DNA of 64,000 nt from Neodiprion pinetum (Eukaryota; Arthropoda; Insecta; Hymenoptera; Diprionidae): NCBI RefSeq assembly GCF_021155775.2, contig NC_060236.1:20200519-20264518 (forward strand). Reading direction: 5' to 3'. The notes below the pieces were generated by a model. It did not search any database, had not been told where the DNA came from, and saw only the letters and a list, made by a program, of their open reading frames with translations. The number at the start of each line of letters is the position of its first letter. Within the stretch, counting starts at the first letter, position 1. A program made the translations under genes and the position numbers. This document shows positions 56,560 to 64,000 of this stretch, piece after piece.

Positions 56560-57269
56560 TATGTCACCCGTTTGGACACACGGGTTTCCCGGTGCTCCCT
56601 TCTGACTGCGAACTCGGAGTTAACAGAGTCGGTTTTAATTGAAAACTATTACAGGGCTGCGCTGAGCGCTCAAACAGTCTAAATTCTACAAACTAACTGG
56701 GAAAATTAATATAAAATAAAATAATATTGCGAGAATTTCTAGGTTTTTCTTCTGGTTACTTTCACGGCTCAAATTTTCTATTCGAAGCTCTTATGAAATA
56801 ATTCCTATCGCTCTAGACATCCCGTGCTATCGTGGAGTCTACTTAACTCGTATGTCTCTAAGTCGGATCTAAGCGCTTTGCTTGAAGTTCCGTGTCACAA
56901 CTTACTGAAGCTATCTTCGATAGTGGCCTCCATACAAGGAACACTTCGCTACCAAACCTGGGTGAGTCAGTTCAGCGCTATGCCGGTCAACTGCTCTTTT
57001 ACAAAATCTACCTCTGAACAGTGAGTCAGTTCGGCGCTGTGCCAGTCAACTGCTGACGATGCTCTCCGCGGTTCTCGTATTTATACTCATCCCGATTTCC
57101 CATCCCACTACGTCGTCATCGGCTCCTCCTTATTCATGACCTTTGCGGAGGATCTTCAAGTCAGTGTTGTCAACGAGGTGTCCGTCACCGTCTATTGTTG
57201 TTGTGATTTTTTGTACGTATGGACATTGCTGATGTCGATGGTGACCGCGATTGGCTGTCCGTTACAATG
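56560..57269 (-). mobile_element. Probable LTR (solo or remnant) on the - strand
   Basis: Read on -, the segment starts TGTAACGGACAGCC (57269), has a TATA box GAGTATAAATACGAG (about 57072-57087) and then a GC-richer transcribed-like region. This looks like an LTR promoter. The inner end is uncertain; TGACA at about 56560 is one candidate. A 58-base tandem duplication (56962-56995 and 57020-57053, GTGAGTCAGTTC-GCGCT) lies just after the presumed start site. No gag or pol frame is present nearby. Confidence 0.4.
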
Positions 57270-57717
57270 TATTACAGTTCTAGAATAATGCCTATTAGAG
57301 TATTTTAATTTTTTGTAATAAATAAATATTAATATCTTGAACAGCTGCTTCATCTCGCTAATTCATTTTCTCCATTTTTTCACACTTTCAATCAATATTC
57401 CTAGATTTCTAAATTCTTCGATTAAAAATTTAATCGAGACTGACAGAACCACGCGAGTTTCGACATGCGGCATTTTGCCGATGCGTCGGTACCCATTTCC
57501 ATGACCATTTTTTTGCTCGCGCAAACGCGTCAATTTTCCGTCGCATCAATTTGATGGCCGTGAAAATCCAGCCTCAGAGTTAGCTATATCAAGGGAAAAA
57601 AATTTCACTGCTAGCAAACTTTTAACATTATTACTTCGTTTGTTGTCGAGATTGAAATTAATCATTTCAATCCCTTTATCATACAATTCCATTTAGTTAT
57701 ACATCTATTATTATATT

Positions 57718-57723
57718 TTTATT
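57718..57723 (-). terminator. AATAAA polyadenylation signal candidate
   Basis: AATAAA on the - strand about 90 bases after the TAA that ends the GCP3-linked open frame (57814). If used, the GCP3 transcript would include the whole extension. Another AATAAA occurs inside the extension at 58111-58116. Confidence 0.4.
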
Positions 57724-57813
57724 TAGCATCAATGTATTTTGTGCAAGCAATATACAAAGGTGTGAATCTTTCGCGCAGAGTACATCACAACACTGGTCAA
57801 ATTCGTCGATGTA

Positions 57814-58542
57814 TTACCCGAGACAACAAGGAATGATTCCCCGTTTTCTACGCCGCTTAACCGCGTCATTCAGTCGTCCAAAATCTGCATCCTTATCCCT
57901 CGGACAAAATTCTGACCAATCAGAACTGCTCTCATCGCTGAATGAGCTTTCGAAACACGGCCGCGTTTTTTCGTCGTCAAAGTCCTTCGACGAATTTCTC
58001 GAAATGTCATCGATCCCAAAATGATCGTGATAGACTCGGACCTCGCTCTTGGAATTTGAGTGATCAAAAAACTGCAATTCCGTCTCTTCGCCGCTCGGAG
58101 GATCTCCGGATTTATTCTCTGTGGTTTTTCTCGCGTATTCGAAAGGCAGAAATGCGATATTGACTGGAGGATACAGAGAGAAGTCTTTCATCTCCCGGAA
58201 ATCGTTGTTCAGCACGGAGGCCAATATCGGTGTGACCGGGGTTTCCGGTTCATCGGGAATAATCCTGACCAACTCGGTCTCGGCGTGTCGGATAATTTCG
58301 GCTTCAAGAAACCGTTTGAAACTCCGTTTGCTCTCTTCGACATTTTTTAAATTTATCCTATCGAGTTTTTTCCGTAATTTCAAACAGTCTTCGAAATTCG
58401 TTACTATTTTTGCACTTCTTGAATCATCGTGTACTTCTGGCTTTTCGCCGATTGACGATACCGATGAAACATCTTCACCGCAGCGATTTTTCGATGAATC
58501 TTTAGACACTGGTTCGGTCGAATTTCCATTCTCACAAGGGTG
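57814..58542 (-). CDS. 242-codon open frame directly after the GCP3 stop, same frame
   Basis: The frame continues from the GCP3 TGA (58543-58545, next base C) without another stop until TAA at 57814-57816. It has no ATG near its start; the first in-frame Met is in EMKDFSLYPP, about 120 codons in. The composition looks like a real protein: KLRKKLDRINLKN, EESKRSFKRFLEAEIIRHAE, PDEPETPVTPILASVLNNDF, an acidic Ser-rich part (SSFSDESSSDWSEF) and a basic end KRRRKRGIIPCCLG. I recognise no family. It could be a stop-readthrough extension of GCP3, the last exon of a separate or alternatively spliced product, or a broken C-terminus. A + strand frame overlaps it (58121-58630) but has no protein character. 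Confidence 0.5.
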   Translation of the reverse strand, partial: HPCENGNSTEPVSKDSSKNRCGEDVSSVSSIGEKPEVHDDSRSAKIVTNFEDCLKLRKKLDRINLKNVEESKRSFKRFLEAEIIRHAETELVRIIPDEPETPVTPILASVLNNDFREMKDFSLYPPVNIAFLPFEYARKTTENKSGDPPSGEETELQFFDHSNSKSEVRVYHDHFGIDDISRNSSKDFDDEKTRPCFESSFSDESSSDWSEFCPRDKDADFGRLNDAVKRRRKRGIIPCCLG

Positions 58543-58719
58543 TCACTTGCAGACTGGAAACGACTGCTCGCTTTGTCTACGGTGCTGGTACGTCAAAGGC
58601 GCCACCAATCGACTGTCTCGGCTCTTGTAGTATTCGTTGAAATCAAGCCGAACGCTGAGAAGCTGAAGTGAAACGTCTTCAGCAGATGCGAGCATCAGGA
58701 GAAACTTTTTCACACGATC
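58543..58719 (-). CDS. GCP3: GCP3 last exon, normal stop
   Basis: Acceptor GTTTCTCTTAG at 58720. Encodes DRVKKFLLMLASAEDVSLQL, LSVRLDFNEYYKSRDSRL and SEQSFPVCK, then TGA followed by CAC. The position of the stop relative to RLDFNEYYK is close to that in vertebrate GCP3, so it is probably the ancestral end. Confidence 0.92.
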   Translation of the reverse strand, partial: DRVKKFLLMLASAEDVSLQLLSVRLDFNEYYKSRDSRLVAPLTYQHRRQSEQSFPVCK

Positions 58720-61700
58720 CTAAGAGAAACGAAAATGAAATCAGACGATTTCCGATTAGAGAATGATGGAAATTAGGGGCGTGCGAATCGAATAGTGGCA
58801 ATTGAGTGTTCAAATTTTTTTATTAAATCGATTCAAGTTCGAGTAAACAAGATTTTTTGAATTATTCAATCGGATTGGCGATCTTCGATTTTTTTTTTCA
58901 CACATCTGTGACAAAATATCCGAATAATTTCATTAGTACGAACTATTCAGTTACCACAATAATTGGAAGTGTGCGAATCGATTTTCCGATATAATTTCAC
59001 TATTCGATTCGATTCGATTTGACGACAATTCGTACACTTCTGCGAAAATTAATTAACTAAAATTGGATTACATACTTGATAAGTTCTCGAGAGGAATTTC
59101 AGATGCAAAGAGAGTGTGGCTAGATATTTGGTGAAAATATTTGTACGTTTAGCGTCCTTCGCGTCTCCGCTTGTTGTCCTCCCCCACTTTTTACTTGAAT
59201 CACATTTGTTCTCAATTTTATTTTCTGCTTTTGTTCGGTCCTCGTACTCCTGCATCGCTCTTTCTAGAAATGTTTCCTCCAACCCCTGGAGCTCCAGGAT
59301 CGGACCGTAAACAGATCTCAAATGATTCATGAGCTCCTGAAAGAAACAAATAATTTTCTCAGTATTTTAAGGAGACACGAAACTCGTTGTTTTGCGATTT
59401 TACAGATGTTTCATCCTCGTGTGATCCAAATTCACTGAGAATCGGCTTTTGGAATTGTTTACATAGTGAGAAACTCTATTTCACAACGAAATATTTCATC
59501 GCAAATCTATTTCAATGATTGAATCTTTGTTTCCTGATATTTTCGTAGACGTTCATGTGGGGAATTAATTCTATAGTTTGGATTCCGGCGATAAGAGTCA
59601 ATCAATTCATATCAAATTTCGCAGAAAAAACTAAAATCGCTTCAAGATGCATCCTAAAATTTTTCGGAACACTCCAATATTTTATCGCGAAACTGCGATG
59701 GCCTAAACTTTCAAAATAATTCATAAATCATAAAATTCAAGATGAATCTTCACAGAATCAGCCACATCACTTGATCGCGTCAATTTATAATTTCCAGGAC
59801 TTTGTCTGTAATTTTTAATCCGTGAGATACTGCAAGGCGAAATATTTTAGCCATTGACGACGAAAAATCGCGCATAAAAAATTGCTGCTCTCTACATTCT
59901 GAAAAATCCAGTGCGCTTTCACCTGCGAATTTTCGTCGAGCAGAGTGCCGCGTCTGACAGACTCAACGAAGTTGTTATGCGCAGATATAATGTCATCAAG
60001 AGAAGTTGCTTGGCCTAATTGTCGGGCGAAAACATCCCAGGAGCACTCTATCACCTGAAAGAAGGGTCAAATCGCTTTAAATGACTTGATTCTGTTGATT
60101 TAAGCGCTGATTCCGATCCAGGTTGAGGAACAATTGCTCACCTCGAATAAAAAATAATACTGCATTTGATGGACGAGATGAACCATGCTGCTCGTTATCA
60201 AGTGAATGTGATTCTGTATCGGCAATACTTCCGGCATTTTTCTAAATATCTTCGCTGACGTCGTCTGCCGTTTCCATATACCAGACAAAATCGATTCCAT
60301 CCTCTTCGCTCGCCAAAGAGAGAAGAAGACAGTCTGATAAGTTTGGCGACAAGGCTCCAGAATCTGTAATGCGTCAATATTGTGTACAGAAATGGTGGAT
60401 TTTCGGATTTCTTTAATACTCTTGCGAAACAAAATCGTTTCTATTGATGAAAAATAGAATAAACATGCGAGATGATTCGGCAGATATAGCAGTCGGTGTG
60501 CAAAATTATTTCAGAATCTCGTTTTTGAATGGTTATGGATCAAAAGTTACGCTGCGCATTCGTGGAGAATCGAAAATTCTCTTACCGTTCCAATCGGTCC
60601 GTCGACGTTGTAGTCAAGTATAAAAACGTCCCATCCAGTCTCGTTTTCGGACGGAGCAAGCGAGCGGACATACAAACGTCTCTGTACATCGAGATCGTCA
60701 AATTTCGCACTCGTAGCTCTGATCGCCGTTTCAAGGATGGGAAACAAGTTGTGAGTGTTCAACGAATTTGCCGGCTTCGCCAATTCCGGTCTGAAATGCA
60801 ATTACCAAGTTTTCAATCGCGGAATTTCGTGGACATTCCGGTTAAACTAAATTTAGCAATTTTCGACGCACCAATGAGTCGTTCAAATCAATAAAAGGAA
60901 CAAAAGGATTCGAACACAGAGTAAGAAACACTGCGAGAAACCTTAAATACATTCACTTACTCGAGGAGATGCATCAGGTGTTGAATAAAATGACCTTGTC
61001 CGAGCAAAAGGTAGCCTTTTATGCCCTGGAGGTGTTCCATGAGGTTGTATTGTTTGGTCAAAATTTCGACGACCCTCGTTGAAGTTTCTTTGAATGCAGT
61101 TTCCATCATAGTTTGAAGAGGACCGTCTGGATCGATATCGAACAGAGCTTCAACTGAAAGAATGTCGATTTGTAAGATGCGGCAATGAATTTTTGGGTAC
61201 AAAAAAGCATCGAGAATTAATTATTCAGGTCTCAAATTGAGGTAAACAATTTTTAGAGTCTGAAAATCATTACAGATCTTAAATAATCGATTAATTACGG
61301 AAAATAAGAAATGAATAGAAATTACACACTGCAAGTTAAAATAAATTTCAACTAAAAGAATTTTGTCCAGTTCATTGAAAGAAAAATTTGAGTTGCTGGA
61401 ACAGATTTTGTACCGTTTGAATCTTCCGCGTTTTGTTGAAAGGATTCCCTGTGTCTCTCCTGAAGGGGCGCGGAGTCCTTGCAAATCTCTCTCAGGAAAT
61501 TGATACTCTTGCCTGTACCAAGAATCTTCCTAGCCTGAGCCTTGCTGATGAAAGTCGGAACCATGGAGTCCCTGACCTGATACTTTTCGTGCCACATTCT
61601 GTCGCCGGCGACGTCTGACCGTGCTTCGATAAAAAACTCGTTTCTAGAATCGTCCAATTCTCCCTCGGCGATCCATCGCACCAGCATCGTGTGTAGAGGG

Positions 61701-63150
61701 TCGCAAACTTTCTCCAGGATTCTTTTTACCAGCTGTTTTACGCCCGCGTCGCCGTGGTGGCTAAATCCGTAAACCGCAGATGCCAGGGCTCCGCCTTTCT
61801 GGCCTTCACAGGCTTTTACGATACTTGCGAGCCACTTCAGCGATTCCAATGGCTGATAAGCCCAGAGATGGAGATGCGAAAGTGTTACGCTGTCCATTCC
61901 CAGCGGACTTTGAGATCTGAAGAGACAAGGAATTTAATTTTGTAATGAGAGGTTGGGAATTAGGGCTGAATTTAAGTAGGAGTGGACGGCTGAGGAGACT
62001 GAGGAGGTGAATTTGGAGAATTTATATTGATTTGTGATCTTGATACGTGCATATTTTTTCTGTTAAAACCAATAAACAGGAAACATCGCTACTGTCCATA
62101 CAATGTTAACCGTCTTGTTTAGTGACAGGTTTTGCAATGGCAATAATATCTTTATAACAGCTAGATCAATTTTGAAGACAGTAATGCTTGGATAGTTTAT
62201 CCGCGTTTCCAGAACCAGACTTTTTTTTTATTGTCATATTTTTTTGCCAACGAAATAGAATAGTAGTCAGTTTTGGAACAGAAATCGAATTCCCACTTTA
62301 AATGGTCGACGTTTTATTAAGGCAAGGTAAAAACTAAAAATCGGACAACTATCACAGAATACTGTCACCGAATTTAGAGTGAATCCGTTAAGCCATTTTT
62401 AAAATATCACTGGCACTGCAAAACATTTTACTACTCAAAATGGCTGAAGTTTTATTATCCATACCAATGTTCCCTTATTAATTGATTCTCATGAAAAAAA
62501 TAAAACAAAAATCGAATCGAATAAAACAAACCCAATTATAATTGAATAATTGGATGTAGAGATATAAATTCCCGAAGTTGATCGATTTTCTGCTCTAAAG
62601 AGTGATACCAGTATTGGAAAAAAAGTCAAATAAGTCATTGAAAACTTGAGATTCGTGGAATAATCGGTTGAAGAAGAAGGTAGTACGAAACTTTCTTTAA
62701 AATAAATCTGAGAAAAGAGAATAAACTCTGACCTGTTCACCTCCTCCTGCATGATAGCAATAAATCTATAATATTCCGAGAGTTCCTGATGCAGGGCAGC
62801 AACAAAGCTGTCTGCGACTCGTCCAGAGCATGCAGCAGACATCCTTTCCAGCCCGCGGCTGACAATGTTGTGAAGATAGCCAAGCGCGCTGAGCCTCAAG
62901 ACACCCTGTCTGTGCGTTCTGTTTAATTTTGCTTTCGGGTCTATTTGGAATCCATAGCTCGAATCGAGCTTCAAAACCTTTCCCTCTATTCCCTGGAATG
63001 AGTAAATAAGATCCTGGACCAGCAGATCTTCGGACACTGACTCCTCGTTGAATATTCTCGCGGGATGTAGAGATGGGCCGCGAACTATCGTCTCTGTGTA
63101 ACTCAATGGAAGCATCTGTCCCTGAGAGCACGAGACCTGTGAGGTCTGAC
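58543..63150 (-). CDS. GCP3: Gamma-tubulin complex component 3 (GCP3/Spc98), 5'-partial
   Basis: GCP3 pairs with GCP2 in the gamma-tubulin small complex and the ring complex that nucleates microtubules at centrosomes. Eight exons are visible: about 63150-62733, 61916-61414, 61153-60961, 60790-60586, 60363-60142, 60054-59923, 59336-59076 and 58719-58543. All joins are GT/AG and keep frame, giving about 700 residues; known GCP3s are about 900, so roughly 200 N-terminal residues are outside the window. N-terminal GRIP1-region landmarks are LIYSFQGIEGK, FVAALHQELSEYYR and GKSINFLREICKD. C-terminal GRIP2 (gamma-tubulin-binding) landmarks are GYLLLGQGHFIQHLMHLLEP, GWDVFILDYNVDGPIGT, MVHLVHQMQYYFLFE, VIECSWDVF and VRLDFNEYYKSRDSRL. 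The YNVDGP and LVHQMQYY motifs are family hallmarks. The normal-looking C-terminus ends FPVCK-TGA. Confidence 0.93.
58780..59045. repeat. AT-rich repeat with CGAATCG words in a GCP3 intron
   Basis: GTGCGAATCG occurs at 58780 and 58971, with inverted forms (CTATTCGATTCGATTCGATT, 59000-59019). The 63360-63735 block also uses AATCGATTA-type words. Possibly remnants of one repeat family. Confidence 0.35.
59076..59336 (-). CDS. GCP3: GCP3 exon
   Basis: Acceptor GTTTCTTTCAG, donor TATCAA|GTATGT. 87 codons in phase 0, including a charged Lys/Glu-rich insert (KAENKIENKCDSSKKWGRTT) that differs in length among GCP3s, ending FLSRTYQ. Confidence 0.93.
59923..60054 (-). CDS. GCP3: GCP3 exon
   Basis: Acceptor TTCTTTCAG, donor TCGCAG|GTGAAA. 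44 codons in phase 0: VIECSWDVFARQLGQATSLD to RRGTLLDENSQ. Confidence 0.94.
60142..60363 (-). CDS. GCP3: GCP3 exon, GRIP2 core
   Basis: Acceptor GCATTACAG, donor TTCGAG|GTGAGC. 74 codons in phase 0: ILEPCRQTYQTVFFSLWRAK to MVHLVHQMQYYFLFE. Confidence 0.95.
60586..60790 (-). CDS. GCP3: GCP3 exon, GRIP2 core
   Basis: Acceptor GCATTTCAG, donor AACG|GTAAGA. Encodes PELAKPANSLNTHNLFPILE, TAIRATSAKFDDLDVQRRLY and GWDVFILDYNVDGPIGT. Confidence 0.95.
60961..61153 (-). CDS. GCP3: GCP3 exon, start of GRIP2
   Basis: Acceptor TTCTTTCAG, donor CTCGA|GTAAGT. Encodes EALFDIDPDGPLQTMMETAF to GYLLLGQGHFIQHLMHLL; the split Glu codon joins to PELAKP. Confidence 0.93.
61414..61916 (-). CDS. GCP3: GCP3 exon, GRIP1 region
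   Basis: Acceptor TCTTCAG, donor AACG|GTACAA (a weak donor). Encodes SQSPLGMDSVTLSHLHLWAY, GGALASAVYGFSHHGD, LVRWIAEGELDDSRNEFF, WHEKYQVRDSMVPTFIS, GKSINFLREICKD. One base is supplied to the next exon's first codon (Val). Confidence 0.93.
62733..63150 (-). CDS. GCP3: GCP3 exon (N-terminal domain, first visible)
   Basis: Donor AACAG|GTCAGA. Encodes VSEDLLVQDLIYSFQGIEGK to IAIMQEEVN. The 3' splice site is ambiguous: TTAG at 63151, CACAG at 63137 or CTCAG about 16 bases further in. Upstream phase would decide. Confidence 0.85.
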
Positions 63151-63359
63151 CTAATTCAAAACAGATAATATGCAATAAGCAGGGATAAATTTTCAGGAAG
63201 CCTTTACGTGACTCAGAAACAATTAATGAAAGAATTGATACTATTTTATGATATGGAAGACGAAAATAAGCTAATAAGAAACTCGAATCTGTAAAAAAAA
63301 CAATGTATAAGACTAAACAAAGACAATGCGATTGAATGATTGTATTATGTTTGTTTATT

Positions 63360-63735
63360 CTGATTAATCGATTAATTAGTCTTTCCAATTCATTGTTTTT
63401 CAGTGAATCGAATAATCGGCCCGGTTTATTAATCATATTTCCGATTAATTGGTGTTTCCAACTCCATTTTGTCAGTTAATCGAGTTAATAATCCTTTTAA
63501 TTAACTGCTTCTTTGATTAATTAATTAACCGGCATTTTCAATTATTCACTTTTTCAATGAATCGATTATTCGGCACTTTATTCTTCGTACGCTTGATTAA
63601 TCGTTTTTGCGAGTAATTAATGATTAGATCTTGACAAATATTTATTTTTTCGGCTAATGGTTTGTTTGGCATTATCATTTAATCGTTTTTCCAGTCATTC
63701 GACTCTTTCAATTAATTGCTTTCATAATTAATCAA
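63360..63735. repeat. Interspersed AATCGATTAATTA repeat region
   Basis: Irregular repeats of TTAATCGATTAATTA and TTCAATTATTC words separated by 30-50 bases, upstream of the first visible GCP3 exon. Probably intronic. No gene. Confidence 0.45.
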
Positions 63736-63770
63736 TGAAATGCACAGCCCTAAACAAAGCATTAATTACA

Positions 63771-64000
63771 GTAGAAACTCTATTATCCAAACCATGATCA
63801 CCTTAACTAAACCATCTATTGTCCAAATCTCAAGTCAAATTGGCATGGAATATATATACATATATCGTAACATATATGTGCATTACATATTTATTGAATA
63901 TTTTCTAGAGCTGATCATCGTGTCACTTAACATTACTGTTCAACTTTCCAAATTTTTGATTATCGGAACCAGGCCTGGTCCAAATTGGTTCGAATAATCG
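63771..64000 (+). mobile_element. Possible pogo/Tc1-like MITE, cut by the window edge
   Basis: TA followed by CAGTAGAAACTCTATTATCC resembles the terminal repeat of pogo-type elements (CAGT...CTCNATTATCC). The matching right terminus would lie beyond 64000; GGTTCGAATAATCG at the edge fits an inner part of such a repeat. Confidence 0.35.

Noticed and set aside
58543..58545. Selenocysteine at the GCP3 TGA
   Set aside because: No SECIS-like element was recognised, GCP3 is not a selenoprotein family, and the protein reads as complete at this point.
58121..58630. 169-residue + strand frame overlapping the GCP3 extension
   Set aside because: Antisense to a frame with better protein character and overlapping the last GCP3 exon. 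It is Ser/Phe-rich without motifs.
62489..63436. Whole 315-residue - strand frame as a single GCP3 exon
   Set aside because: Only the middle part (62733 to about 63150) matches GCP3. Good splice sites occur at both edges and the remaining residues are AT-rich intron translation.

Overview
This is eukaryotic DNA, most likely from an insect and plausibly a hymenopteran. It is AT-rich, CpG is not depleted, introns are large, and simple repeats and small inverted-repeat transposons are abundant. The window contains two recognisable animal genes. The 3' half of a Rab3-interacting-molecule (RIM) active-zone gene lies on the + strand at 624-18350. The 3' three-quarters of gamma-tubulin complex component 3 (GCP3) lies on the - strand at 58543 to about 63150, and its 5' end is outside the window. 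I built both by joining exons at GT/AG sites with matching codon phase.

Layout. 1-18350: RIM exons in introns of up to about 7 kb, carrying microsatellites and several foldback/MITE-like elements. Two RIM exons (3034-3190 and 10498-10696) have the same entry and exit phases and can only be used one at a time. 18351-35740: no gene recognised; possible RIM 3' UTR, then microsatellites and a series of inverted-repeat elements, some nested. 35741-54113: an 18.4-kb foldback-like structure with long inverted arms (1.9 kb left, 3.1 kb right). Each arm carries the same small two-exon reading frame and the same 60-bp minisatellite, which is about five times longer on the right. Between the arms sit a 10.8-kb tandem array of an about 341-bp satellite with higher-order periodicity, then G/C-rich repeats and a 390-bp tandem repeat. 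54117-57800: diverged satellite copies, a tRNA-like sequence and a probable LTR on the - strand. 57814-63150: GCP3, whose TGA stop is followed in the same frame by 242 open codons. 63160-64000: AT-rich repeats and the start of a pogo-like element.

The two genes act in unrelated processes (synaptic vesicle release and microtubule nucleation), and there is no operon-like relation between them. The points most worth following are the satellite-bearing foldback structure with its conserved small gene, the GCP3 in-frame extension, and the mutually exclusive RIM exons. No search or alignment program was run; homology statements are from reading and recall.
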